64,000 bases of DNA from contig NZ_FNBD01000005.1 in assembly GCF_900102165.1 (NCBI RefSeq), positions 186,001 to 250,000 of the forward strand. The letters run 5' to 3'. Positions within the stretch are counted from its first letter, which is position 1. Every line of letters begins with the position of its first letter. The notes under the pieces were generated by a model. It did no database searches and was not told the DNA's origin. It saw only the letters and a program-made list of their open reading frames with translations. The DNA comes from Cellulophaga baltica (GTDB lineage: Bacteria > Bacteroidota > Bacteroidia > Flavobacteriales > Flavobacteriaceae). Position numbers and translations under genes: made by a program. Shown piece after piece: positions 55,151 through 63,728 of the stretch.

Positions 55151-55471
55151 ATGACGAAAATTTACCTAATCCTACTTATGGTTTTTACGTTCTCGCTATC
55201 TGGACAAGAGCCTATAAAAAAGAGCACGAACAACAATGAGATTGCAGGATTTAAATTATACCCTAACCCTACATTTAATGATGTTGTATATATAACAACA
55301 AAAGAAAATTTAAGTAAGACAGTGCAGGTATATGATTTACTGGGCGAACTTGTATTACAAGCACATAGCCATTATAAAGAATTAAACATTTCCAAACTAG
55401 ACGCTGGCGTATACATTGTTCAGGTTACAGAAAATAACAAGACGTCATCTAGGAAGCTAGTTGTAAAATAA
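55151..55471 (+). CDS. Minimal T9SS type A sorting-domain protein, paralogue
   Basis: A 106-residue protein with the same plan as its neighbour: signal peptide (about 1-19, ending LSGQ), about 15 linker residues, then the T9SS domain (GFKLYPNPTFNDVVYI, VQVYDLLGELV, LNISKLDAGVYIVQV, TSSRKLVVK). The two proteins share the domain but differ in most other positions, so they are diverged duplicates. No cargo domain. It is followed by a strong terminator. Confidence 0.88.
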   Translation: MTKIYLILLMVFTFSLSGQEPIKKSTNNNEIAGFKLYPNPTFNDVVYITTKENLSKTVQVYDLLGELVLQAHSHYKELNISKLDAGVYIVQVTENNKTSSRKLVVK

Positions 55472-55491
55472 ACCAAACCAACCAATACCAT

Positions 55492-55532
55492 CAAAAACTC
55501 TTTTTCTAGTATTGAAAAAGAGTTTTTGTTTT
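55492..55532 (+). terminator. Intrinsic terminator
   Basis: A perfect 15-bp stem (55492-55506 with 55514-55528) and 7-nt loop are followed by TTTT, 20 bp after the second T9SS mini-gene. Confidence 0.9.
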
Positions 55533-55551
55533 ATAGACCAATGAGTATGTT

Positions 55552-55559
55552 TACTTTTG
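55552..55559 (+). promoter_or_regulatory. -7 promoter element of the LuxE-like gene
   Basis: TACTTTTG fits TAnnTTTG, with a TTTG about 23 bp upstream as a possible -33 element. It overlaps a potential TTG start at 55557, so translation must begin downstream at 55578. Confidence 0.55.
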
Positions 55560-55577
55560 TACTCGTATATTTTGGTT

Positions 55578-56555
55578 ATGGACGTTTCTTCAATTTTTAC
55601 TATTCAATCACAGGCAGATTTTGATGCTGTAGCCCTACAAGTCTATCGCCACCAATACAGACATAACCTTGTTTATAAAGAGTTTTCAGACTATTTAAAA
55701 AAAACACCAGAAAAGATCACTAGCGTTCAAGAAATTCCTTTTTTACCTATTGAATTTTTTAAATCGAAAAAAGTGGTTTCAAGTACTGAAAAACCCGAAA
55801 TACTTTTTACAAGCAGCGGTACCACAGGCACCTTAACAAGCACGCATTACGTTACAGATGTTGCGCTGTATGAAAAAAGCTACCTAAAGGCCTTTACTCA
55901 TTTTTATGGCGCTATAGACACCTATTGCATTTTAGCACTACTTCCTTCTTACTTAGAGCGCCAAGGCTCGTCATTAATTTATATGGCCGATGATTTAATT
56001 AAAAGAAGTAAGCATCCCGAAAGTGGTTTTTATTTAGATACTATTGAGCTCCTAGTACAAAAGCTTAGAGAATTAGATGAGTCAAACACTAAAATACTTT
56101 TAATTGGAGTTTCTTTTGCCCTTTTAGATATCGTTGAGAAGTACAAACTCGACCTTAAAAATGTAATTATCATGGAAACTGGCGGTATGAAAGGTCGCCG
56201 AAAAGAAATGATCAGAGAGGAACTACATGAAACACTAAAAGAAGGCTTCGGCGTGCAAAAAATTCATTCGGAATACGGAATGACGGAGCTACTATCCCAA
56301 GCATATTCTAAAGGAGATGGTATTTTTGAAGCCCCAGCCTGGATGGATGTTCTCATAAGAGATCCGGAAGATGCACTTAGCTACCAAAGTACAGGAAAAA
56401 CCGGTGGCGTAAATGTTATAGATTTAGCCAATTTAAACTCTTGTTCGTTTATTGCGACACAAGATTTAGGTAAAAAATATGACAATAATACCTTTGAGAT
56501 ATTAGGTCGTTTTGACCATTCAGATATTAGAGGTTGTAATTTATTGGTGTTATAA
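55578..56555 (+). CDS. LuxE/PaaK-like acyl-protein synthetase (AMP-forming fold)
   Basis: Start at ATG 55578 (MDVSSIFTIQSQADFD), chosen because a -7 promoter element covers the earlier TTG. The 325-residue protein has the adenylate-forming signature LFTSSGTTGTLTSTHYV (about 75-91) and the later EYGMTELLSQAYS. Both match the LuxE acyl-protein synthetase domain, which activates fatty acids and transfers them to a protein Cys. In Bacteroidota such genes occur without luciferase, so bioluminescence is not implied; lipid or surface-polymer acylation is more likely. Confidence 0.88.
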   Translation: MDVSSIFTIQSQADFDAVALQVYRHQYRHNLVYKEFSDYLKKTPEKITSVQEIPFLPIEFFKSKKVVSSTEKPEILFTSSGTTGTLTSTHYVTDVALYEKSYLKAFTHFYGAIDTYCILALLPSYLERQGSSLIYMADDLIKRSKHPESGFYLDTIELLVQKLRELDESNTKILLIGVSFALLDIVEKYKLDLKNVIIMETGGMKGRRKEMIREELHETLKEGFGVQKIHSEYGMTELLSQAYSKGDGIFEAPAWMDVLIRDPEDALSYQSTGKTGGVNVIDLANLNSCSFIATQDLGKKYDNNTFEILGRFDHSDIRGCNLLVL

Positions 56556-56557
56556 AC

Positions 56558-56953
56558 TTATTTTCTTGCATACCTATACGTAACCTCATCATCTGCTATC
56601 ATAGGTTCATCAATATAGGTCAATGTTAATACATCATCCTCGACGACGTACGTATACTCCTGATCCGTATCCTGTAAACTTATAATACCCTCTATATTCG
56701 TATAGCTGTAGGTTCCTGCGATATGAAAATAATAAGTAGTCTCATCATTTTCTATTATAACACTATGATCCTCTTCTGAAAAATTTAAGGTATGCACGCT
56801 AAAATCTACATCTTCAGGAAAGCCACAAAAGCAAATTACGTCTGTTAACACCCATTCTCCAGACAAGCTTTCATCCTGCGTAAAATCATCATCATTATCC
56901 GTACAAGCGGTACAAAATAAAAACACACCTAAAACAAAAGTTACTATTCTCAT
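56558..56953 (-). CDS. Lipocalin-like lipoprotein
   Basis: A 131-residue lipoprotein (FCTAC, Cys17) with an Asp-rich linker (TDNDDDFTQDE) after the Cys. The mature part is all-beta with the pattern LSGEWVLTDV, YYFHIAGTYSYT, YVVEDDVLTLTY, as in Bacteroidota lipocalin-like proteins. A CFCGF loop could form a disulphide. The ligand is unknown. It converges on the LuxE-like gene with a 2-bp gap. Confidence 0.75.
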   Translation of the reverse strand: MRIVTFVLGVFLFCTACTDNDDDFTQDESLSGEWVLTDVICFCGFPEDVDFSVHTLNFSEEDHSVIIENDETTYYFHIAGTYSYTNIEGIISLQDTDQEYTYVVEDDVLTLTYIDEPMIADDEVTYRYARK

Positions 56954-56998
56954 AAGGTCTTTTATTTTAGATGTGAATTCTCTTTAAGGGTTGCGTTT

Positions 56999-58294
56999 TT
57001 ATTTCACGAGTATCACGAAGTAATTTTTCTTCCCTCTTTGCAAAAGAACAAATTTATCATTGATTAAATCTTCCTTTGTAATTACGTAATCTTCCTTGAC
57101 CTTTTCTTTATTTACCGAGATAGAGTTTTGCTTCAGTTCTCTTCTCGCCTCCCCATTAGATCCTAAAAAGTTAGTCTTCGCCGCTAAAGCCCCAATCATA
57201 TCTAAACCTTCTTCAACATCGGCCATAGTTACCTCTGCTTGAGGAACGCCTTCAAAAATGTCTAAGAATGTTTTTTCATTTAATTTCTTTAAACTTGCGG
57301 CTGTAGATTTCCCAAAAAGAATTCCACTTGCCTCCACAGCGTTATCAAGATCTTCTTGCGAGTGTACCATCACAGTAATCTCATCTGCTAAACGTTTTTG
57401 AAGCACACGTAAATGTGGTACTTCTTTATGCTCCGCCACCAAAGCTTCTATTTCCTCTTTAGCGATAAAGGTGAATATTTTTATATATTTCTCAGCATCC
57501 TCATCAGAGGTATTCAACCAGTATTGGTAAAATTTGTAAGGTGACGTACGTTCAGCATCTAACCAAACATTACCGCCTTCTGTTTTTCCAAACTTAGTAC
57601 CATCTGCTTTTGTAATTAACGGACAGGTAAGCGCATAGCCTTTACCGCCACCAATACGCCTTATAAGCTCTGTTCCCGTGGTTATATTACCCCACTGGTC
57701 ACTACCTCCCATTTGCAAAGTACAATTGTGTTCTTTAAAAAGATGTAAAAAGTCATACCCTTGAACAAGTTGGTAGGTAAACTCTGTAAACGACATTCCT
57801 TCTTTCGCTTCCGAAGAAAGACGTTTTTTAACAGAATCTTTCGCCATCATATAATTTACGGTGATATGTTTCCCCACATCACGGATAAATTCTAAGAATG
57901 AAAAATCTTTCATCCAATCGTAATTATTGACAAGAATAGCTGCATTATCTGCATCACTACTAAAATCTAAAAAACGAGAAAGCTGTGCTTTCAAAGCATC
58001 TTGATTGTGACGTAAGGTTTTTTCATCTAAAAGGTTACGTTCTGCAGATTTCCCCGAAGGATCTCCAATCATCCCTGTAGCACCACCAATAAGCGCATAC
58101 GGCTTATGGCCTGCTAATTGAAAATGGCGCAACATCATTACTCCCACTAAATGCCCTATATGTAACGAATCTGCCGTAGGATCTATACCAACATAAGCCG
58201 ATTGCATTTCATTCATTAAATGCTCTTCTGTTCCTGGCATGGCATCATGTAACATGCCTCTCCATTTTAATTCTGCTACAAAATTAGTTTTCAT
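56999..58294 (-). CDS. tyrS: Tyrosyl-tRNA synthetase
   Basis: A 431-residue class I synthetase. The HIGH motif (SLHIGHLVG, near residue 40), tyrosine-pocket residues ([10 protein letters not shown]) and the KMSKS-equivalent KFGKTEG are present. The C-terminal S4-like RNA-binding domain ends with KNYFVILVK. Full length. A -7 element lies upstream. It is a single-gene unit between the lipocalin-like gene and the divergent epimerase gene. Confidence 0.97.
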   Translation of the reverse strand: MKTNFVAELKWRGMLHDAMPGTEEHLMNEMQSAYVGIDPTADSLHIGHLVGVMMLRHFQLAGHKPYALIGGATGMIGDPSGKSAERNLLDEKTLRHNQDALKAQLSRFLDFSSDADNAAILVNNYDWMKDFSFLEFIRDVGKHITVNYMMAKDSVKKRLSSEAKEGMSFTEFTYQLVQGYDFLHLFKEHNCTLQMGGSDQWGNITTGTELIRRIGGGKGYALTCPLITKADGTKFGKTEGGNVWLDAERTSPYKFYQYWLNTSDEDAEKYIKIFTFIAKEEIEALVAEHKEVPHLRVLQKRLADEITVMVHSQEDLDNAVEASGILFGKSTAASLKKLNEKTFLDIFEGVPQAEVTMADVEEGLDMIGALAAKTNFLGSNGEARRELKQNSISVNKEKVKEDYVITKEDLINDKFVLLQRGKKNYFVILVK

Positions 58295-58320
58295 TAGTGT
58301 ACTATTTTTTAATGTAGCTG

Positions 58321-58328
58321 CAAATATA
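58321..58328 (-). promoter_or_regulatory. -7 promoter element of tyrS
   Basis: The minus-strand octamer TATATTTG fits TAnnTTTG, 27 bp before the tyrS start. Confidence 0.5.
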
Positions 58329-58395
58329 AAAGAATGTAGTGTTTTAGCGGTGTTTAAACTTGAATAAATAACTTACAATTCCGTATTTTTAAACC

Positions 58396-59403
58396 ATGAT
58401 TTTAGTCACAGGCGGTACAGGTTTAGTTGGGTCACACCTTTTGTTTGAATTAACAAAAACAAATGCGAGTATACGCGCCATCCATAGAGAAGGAAGCGAC
58501 TTAAAACAGGTAGAAAAGATATTCTCTTACTACACTAAAAATTTTAAAGAACAGTTTCAAAAAATAGAATGGGTACTTGCGGATATTAATGATGTGCCTG
58601 CCTTAGAAATAGCTTTTGATACCGTCACACATGTATACCATTGTGCTGCTTTAATTTCTTTTGACCCTAAAGATTATGATCGGCTCTACAAAATCAACTG
58701 TGAAGGCACAGCAAATATTGTAAACATAAGCATTGCTAGTAATATTAAAAAACTCGTTTATGTAAGTTCTATTGCCACCATTGGGCAAGAAATTAATTCT
58801 AATATTGCCAATGAATCATCTGATTGGAATGCCAAAGACGCCAATGTGTATGCTCTTACCAAGTATGATGCAGAAATGGAAGTTTGGCGCGGCTCTCAAG
58901 AAGGCTTAACTGCTCTTATATTAAATCCTGGAATTATTTTAGGACCTGGTTATTGGCATTCTGGTAGTGGCGCAGTATTTCAAACAGCTGCTAAAAATTA
59001 TGCCTATTATCCTCCTAGCGGAACAGGGTTTATCAGTGTAATAAATGTTGTGAAGTTATTAGTATTAGGTATGAATTCTGAACTACATAAAGAACGGTTT
59101 ATCGCCATAGCTGAAAATAAAACCTACCGGGAAGTGTTACACCAAATCTCCAATAGCCTAGGAGTTAAACCTCCCCATAAAGAATTAAAAAACTGGCACT
59201 TAAGTCTTTTATGGCGACTAGATTGGCTTGCAAGCTTCTTCTCTAACAAAGAACGAAAATTGACCAAGAACAGCGCAAAATCACTCCAAGAGCAAAAACA
59301 GTATGACAACCAAAAGATCAAAACTGCTTTTAGCTACACCTTTGAACCCATAGACAAGGTATTAGATTTTTGTACAGAACAATTTAAAAAAGAAACTTCT
59401 TAA
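58396..59403 (+). CDS. NAD-dependent epimerase/dehydratase (extended SDR)
   Basis: A 335-residue enzyme with the N-terminal Rossmann motif TGGTGLVGSHL (from about residue 5) and the catalytic YxxxK (YALTKYDAE). The upstream active-site Ser lies in VYVSSIATIG. The overall pattern is that of extended short-chain dehydrogenases acting on nucleotide sugars, flavonoid-like or steroid-like substrates; the exact substrate is unclear. Its stop overlaps the convergent DUF4296 gene by 4 bp. Confidence 0.9.
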   Translation: MILVTGGTGLVGSHLLFELTKTNASIRAIHREGSDLKQVEKIFSYYTKNFKEQFQKIEWVLADINDVPALEIAFDTVTHVYHCAALISFDPKDYDRLYKINCEGTANIVNISIASNIKKLVYVSSIATIGQEINSNIANESSDWNAKDANVYALTKYDAEMEVWRGSQEGLTALILNPGIILGPGYWHSGSGAVFQTAAKNYAYYPPSGTGFISVINVVKLLVLGMNSELHKERFIAIAENKTYREVLHQISNSLGVKPPHKELKNWHLSLLWRLDWLASFFSNKERKLTKNSAKSLQEQKQYDNQKIKTAFSYTFEPIDKVLDFCTEQFKKETS

Positions 59404-59834
59404 TTCGCTTTTGACTTAATAGGTTTGCCCGCTTTTATACTATCAAGTTTTTTAGGCTTACGTACACGCTCAATACTATCTAAGGTTCGCTGCTCTTTTT
59501 TAGCATCATCTATTACCTTTATATCCGCTTTTAATTTTTCTTCCACACTTTTATAGATCTCGCCATATACCGCAGGATAAGAGGCATAATACACATCGCT
59601 CTGCACAAATTGCAAACTATCTATATCATGCTTAGTATAAATGTATTTCATGGCCTCTATTTTGTTCTCTTTTAGCACATCTACACTTGTATTCTTTGCC
59701 GCCGTGACCAATGCTAAGTCATACAAAATTGCAGACATCTTATCTTTCGCAATAAGATTTTCTGGCGGATTGATTAATTCCTCCTTACAAGAAACCATCA
59801 AAGCCAAAACACATAAAAAAAGGATTCTATACAT
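59400..59834 (-). CDS. DUF4296 lipoprotein
   Basis: A 144-residue lipoprotein (MVSC, Cys16). PPENLIAKDKMSAILYDLAL and the YTKHDIDSLQFVQSDVYYAS segment identify the DUF4296 family, which is common in Bacteroidota and has no known function. A Lys-rich C-terminal tail follows. It is the last gene of a three-gene operon, 3 bp after dihydroorotase. The linkage with dihydroorotase and a polyprenol-phosphate glycosyltransferase recurs in flavobacteria (from memory). Confidence 0.88.
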   Translation of the reverse strand: MYRILFLCVLALMVSCKEELINPPENLIAKDKMSAILYDLALVTAAKNTSVDVLKENKIEAMKYIYTKHDIDSLQFVQSDVYYASYPAVYGEIYKSVEEKLKADIKVIDDAKKEQRTLDSIERVRKPKKLDSIKAGKPIKSKAN

Positions 59835-59837
59835 AAA

Positions 59838-61172
59838 TTATCTATTGAAGGTAAGGCGTTTGGCATTTCGCTTCTCGGAAATAACTCCGTTTTCATACGC
59901 CAAATGTCCGTTTACAAAAGTATGTGATATTTTCGATTGAAAAGCAGTTCCTTCAAAAGGAGACCAACCACATTTGTACACGATATTTTCTTTGGATACG
60001 GCCCAAGAATTATTTAAATCTACCAAAACTAAATCTGCATAATACCCCTCACGCACATACCCTCTCCTATCTATTTCAAATAAGATAGCAGGATTGTGGC
60101 ACATCTTCTCCACAATCTTTTCTAAACTTATTTTACCTTCATGGTATTTCTCTAACATAGCAGGCAAAGCATGTTGTACTAATGGCCCTCCAGAGGGTGC
60201 CTTGGTATATACATTATCTTTTTCTTCTAAAGTATGTGGTGCGTGATCTGTTGCTAAAACATCAATTCTATCATCTAAAAAAGCATCCCATAATTGCGAT
60301 CTATCTTCCGCAGTTTTTACTGCCGGATTCCATTTAATTAAAGACCCTTTAGTTTTATAATCTTCCTCCGAAAACCATAAATGATGCAAACAAACCTCTG
60401 CCGTAATTTTCTTGTCTTTTAAAGGAATATCATTTCTGAACAGAGCTGTTTCTATTCCTGTAGACAAATGGAACACATGAAACCTTGCTCCAGTTTGTTT
60501 CGCCAATGCAATGGCTTTTGACGAAGATAAATAACAGGCCTCTGCACTACGTATAATTGGGTGATACTCCATTGGAATATCATCCCCGTATTGTTCCTTG
60601 TACTTGGCTAAATTATTTTTTATTGTGGTCTCATCTTCACAATGAGCCGAGATCACCATTTCGGTATTTCTAAATATCTTTTCGATAACCTCCTCATTAT
60701 CTACTAGCATATTTCCTGTAGAAGACCCTAAGAATAGTTTTACGCCAGAACAAGCATTTTTATCAAGCTTTTTAAGCTCTTCTAAATTGTCATTAGTCCC
60801 CCCAAATAAGAAAGAATAATTAGCATAAGCGCTTGCTGCTCCTAAAGAAAACTTATCTTCCAATTTCTCTATGGTCGTGGTTTGCGGGTTTGTATTAGGC
60901 TGTTCCATAAAAGTAGTAATCCCACCGGTAACTGCCGCCCTACTCTCACTAGCTATATTGCCCTTGTGCGTTAACCCAGGTTCTCTAAAATGTACTTGAT
61001 CATCAATTACCCCAGGTAAAAGATACTTCCCCGAAGCATCGATAACAGTCGCTGTAGCATCAGAAATAGTAGCATCTATTTTTTGAATAATATCGTCTTG
61101 AATAAGAACATCTGCTACTTGCAGTTTATTTTCATTGACGATAGTAGCATTCTTTATTAAAAACTTGCTCAT
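59838..61172 (-). CDS. pyrC: Dihydroorotase (pyrimidine synthesis), Bacteroidota form
   Basis: A 444-residue amidohydrolase of the long dihydroorotase type. Segments include DDQVHFREPGLTHKG, the candidate carbamylated Lys in SGVKLFLGSSTG, ISAHCED, FHVFHLSTG and the catalytic Asp in LATDHAPHT. The first His of the usual HxH pair is Gln (QVH), a substitution I recall from Bacteroidota homologues. It catalyses ring closure of carbamoyl-aspartate. It overlaps the upstream glycosyltransferase gene by 4 bp. Confidence 0.92.
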   Translation of the reverse strand: MSKFLIKNATIVNENKLQVADVLIQDDIIQKIDATISDATATVIDASGKYLLPGVIDDQVHFREPGLTHKGNIASESRAAVTGGITTFMEQPNTNPQTTTIEKLEDKFSLGAASAYANYSFLFGGTNDNLEELKKLDKNACSGVKLFLGSSTGNMLVDNEEVIEKIFRNTEMVISAHCEDETTIKNNLAKYKEQYGDDIPMEYHPIIRSAEACYLSSSKAIALAKQTGARFHVFHLSTGIETALFRNDIPLKDKKITAEVCLHHLWFSEEDYKTKGSLIKWNPAVKTAEDRSQLWDAFLDDRIDVLATDHAPHTLEEKDNVYTKAPSGGPLVQHALPAMLEKYHEGKISLEKIVEKMCHNPAILFEIDRRGYVREGYYADLVLVDLNNSWAVSKENIVYKCGWSPFEGTAFQSKISHTFVNGHLAYENGVISEKRNAKRLTFNR

Positions 61173-61903
61173 GCTTTAAATTTATTTTTTCTAAAAAAAC
61201 TCATCCATTTCATTTTAACTACTCCAAAAATAGCTTCTCGAAAAATAGACGAATTCATTTTTGATTTCCCTAATACACGATCTGTAAAGACAATGGGTAC
61301 TTCTACTATTTTAAACTTATTTAAATGCGCTCTAAATTTCATTTCAATTTGAAACGCATAGCCCACAAAATGTACTGCAGACAAATCTATAGTTTCTAAA
61401 ACTCTTCGTTTATAACAAATAAATCCTGCGGTAGGATCATGAACCATCATTCGCGTAATAATTTTCACATAAAACGATGCTCCATAAGACAACAACACAC
61501 GATGTAAAGGCCAATTCACTACATTGACCCCTTTTATATATCTAGACCCTATAGCTAAATCTGCCCCATCTACACAGGCCTGATGCAGGCGAATAAGATC
61601 TGATGGGGTATGCGAAAAATCTGCATCCATTTCAAAAATGAAATCATATTTTCTTTCTATTGCCCATTTGAAGCCATGAATATAAGCCGTACCTAAACCG
61701 GCTTTTTCTTTTCGTACTTCTAAAAATAATTTTTCAGGAAACGTTTTTTGTAGTTCTCTAACTTTATCAGCCGTTCCATCTGGTGAGTTATCATCCACGA
61801 TTAACACATGAAACTCTTTCTTTAAATTAAAAACAGCTTTAATAATAGCCTCTATGTTTTCAATTTCATTAAAAGTTGGAATAATAACAAGCCTATCTAT
61901 CAT
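61169..61903 (-). CDS. Polyprenol-phosphate glycosyltransferase (dolichol-phosphate mannose synthase-like, GT2)
   Basis: A 244-residue GT2 enzyme. The nucleotide-binding motif VDDNSPDGTAD, the metal motif EMDADFSH and the later GFICYKRRVL and QIEMKFRAH segments match dolichol-phosphate mannose synthases without the C-terminal membrane domain. It would transfer a sugar to a polyprenyl phosphate at the inner membrane. It is the first gene of the operon with dihydroorotase and DUF4296. The divergent GT39 gene next door is a plausible user of the lipid-linked sugar. Confidence 0.9.
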   Translation of the reverse strand: MIDRLVIIPTFNEIENIEAIIKAVFNLKKEFHVLIVDDNSPDGTADKVRELQKTFPEKLFLEVRKEKAGLGTAYIHGFKWAIERKYDFIFEMDADFSHTPSDLIRLHQACVDGADLAIGSRYIKGVNVVNWPLHRVLLSYGASFYVKIITRMMVHDPTAGFICYKRRVLETIDLSAVHFVGYAFQIEMKFRAHLNKFKIVEVPIVFTDRVLGKSKMNSSIFREAIFGVVKMKWMSFFRKNKFKA

Positions 61904-61921
61904 AAAATAAATCTATTCTTG

Positions 61922-61929
61922 CAAAAATA
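61922..61929 (-). promoter_or_regulatory. -7 promoter element of the glycosyltransferase-pyrC operon
   Basis: The minus-strand octamer TATTTTTG fits TAnnTTTG, 18 bp before the start codon. Confidence 0.5.
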
Positions 61930-62031
61930 GTTTTTTTATAGTGGTAACGAAATGTGCTCATATTATTTATGATTTTTTTGTCAAAAAAGTCCATTTAAAC
62001 AATTAATTAAAAGCCTATGTCTTATAATTTG

Positions 62032-62039
62032 TAATTTTG
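62032..62039 (+). promoter_or_regulatory. -7 promoter element of the GT39-like gene
   Basis: TAATTTTG fits TAnnTTTG, 21 bp before the ATG at 62061. The -33 element is unclear. Confidence 0.5.
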
Positions 62040-62060
62040 CCGAAATAAGCTTGTTAAAAA

Positions 62061-63728
62061 ATGCAGAAACTGCCGAAATTATTTATTTACCTTCTTGGGA
62101 TTATTTTTGTCATTAATCTAATACAAAGTTATTTTACCGATTTAATCTTTGACGAGGCCTATTATTGGCACTATGCTCAAAATATGGCTTGGGGTTATTT
62201 TGATCACCCCCCAATGGTCGCATTTTTAGTGAAACTAAGTAGCTTTTTCTTTGAAGGCGAATTGGGAGTTCGGTTTATGAGTTGCCTACTCTCTATAGGT
62301 ACTCTCATCTTTATTTGGCTCGTAATAGACAATCCTAAAAAGAAAGATTATGTGTTACACTTTTTTGTGCTCACATTTTCCATGACACTCTTAAACGCGT
62401 ATGGTTTTTTTACGCTCCCAGATACACCTCTTTTATTTTTTACTGCTGTTTTTTTATACGTCTATAAAAAGTTTATTACCGCCCCTTCTGTAGTACTGGC
62501 TATTATCCTAGGGCTGGTGATGAGCGCTTTAATATATAGCAAGTACCACGCTGTTCTTGTCATTATATTTATACTACTCTCTAATATTAAATTAGTTTTA
62601 AACAAATATGCCTGGTTAGCCGTATTTGTTGCATTACTAGGTTATTTACCTCACTTTTTATGGCTTTATGAGAATGATTTTGTCTCGATAAAGTATCACC
62701 TATTTGAGCGCCCTAATAGAGCTTATGAGTTTAATGATTATACGGTTGGTTTCTTCTTAAACCTATTAGCCTTGTTTGGTTTCACTTTTTTCTGGGTATA
62801 TAAAGCCTTATGGAAAACTAAAGGAACAGATGCTTTTAATAGAGCACTTTTATTCCTAACCTATGGTACCATCCTCTTTTTCTTTATTTCTAGTTTTAAT
62901 CGTAGAATACAAACACAATGGATCATTGTGATTTCCATATCCCTAGCCATCATTGCTTTTAACTATATGTTAGAAAATGAAAATGCTAAGAAATGGATTT
63001 ACAGAATGGGATTGGTAAATATTGTACTGCTTGTTTTTGTACGCTTTATATTGGTTTTCGAAGAAATTTCTCCTTTACACTATGAATCTCATGGCAATAA
63101 AGAATGGGCAGCTTCTATTAGTGATCGCGTTGGTGATACTCCAGTAGTTTTTGAAAATTCCTACAGGAACGCTCCTATGTATGCGTTCTACTCAGGAAAC
63201 ACCTCGTTCTCTCTTAACAATGTCATGTATCGTAGAAACCAATACTCTATTGATGATTCCGAATCAAAAGTGCAACACAAAAGAGTTCTATACGTTTCTC
63301 AGTATTTAAGTAAAGGTGATATTGCTGTTGACCTACCTAAACAGAAAAAAGGGTTTGGAGTTTATATGGATAATTTTGAATCTTTTAGAAAATTGCGTGC
63401 CATTCTTGATGAAAGTGAGATATCTTTAAAAAATGATAGTCCCATTGAACTTAAGATTTATAATCCCTATGATTTTGACATTGCCATAAATAAATTGAAA
63501 TATAGCGTTGTCTATCATACCCAATATAAACGCCCGGAAGAAATTATTGGAATTACACCAATTCTAAAAAATCCTGACCTTACGGTACTCAAAGCAAAAG
63601 ACACTTTGTATTACAGCTTTACCCTACCTACCTTTAAAATGGAAAACCCGGGGTATTTCAAAGTTGCTATCAGCGAAAACGGACTTCAACCAGGAATGAA
63701 TGGTGATAATATAAAATTAGTAAACTAA
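62061..63728 (+). CDS. GT39-like membrane glycosyltransferase (ArnT/PMT superfamily)
   Basis: A 555-residue protein with about ten membrane helices in the first 350 residues and a soluble C-terminal domain. The first periplasmic loop holds FDEAYYWHYAQNMAWGYFDHPPMVA, with the Asp-Glu pair and downstream D-H-P-P motif of GT39/ArnT-type enzymes. These transfer sugars from polyprenyl-phosphate donors on the outer face of the inner membrane. The divergent DPM-like gene could supply the donor. The acceptor is unknown. It is followed without gap by a DUF4271 gene. Confidence 0.9.
   Translation: MQKLPKLFIYLLGIIFVINLIQSYFTDLIFDEAYYWHYAQNMAWGYFDHPPMVAFLVKLSSFFFEGELGVRFMSCLLSIGTLIFIWLVIDNPKKKDYVLHFFVLTFSMTLLNAYGFFTLPDTPLLFFTAVFLYVYKKFITAPSVVLAIILGLVMSALIYSKYHAVLVIIFILLSNIKLVLNKYAWLAVFVALLGYLPHFLWLYENDFVSIKYHLFERPNRAYEFNDYTVGFFLNLLALFGFTFFWVYKALWKTKGTDAFNRALLFLTYGTILFFFISSFNRRIQTQWIIVISISLAIIAFNYMLENENAKKWIYRMGLVNIVLLVFVRFILVFEEISPLHYESHGNKEWAASISDRVGDTPVVFENSYRNAPMYAFYSGNTSFSLNNVMYRRNQYSIDDSESKVQHKRVLYVSQYLSKGDIAVDLPKQKKGFGVYMDNFESFRKLRAILDESEISLKNDSPIELKIYNPYDFDIAINKLKYSVVYHTQYKRPEEIIGITPILKNPDLTVLKAKDTLYYSFTLPTFKMENPGYFKVAISENGLQPGMNGDNIKLVN

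Noticed and set aside
55557-55577. TTG start seven codons upstream in the LuxE-like gene
   Set aside because: A full -7 promoter element overlaps the TTG, so the codon would lie upstream of the transcript start.
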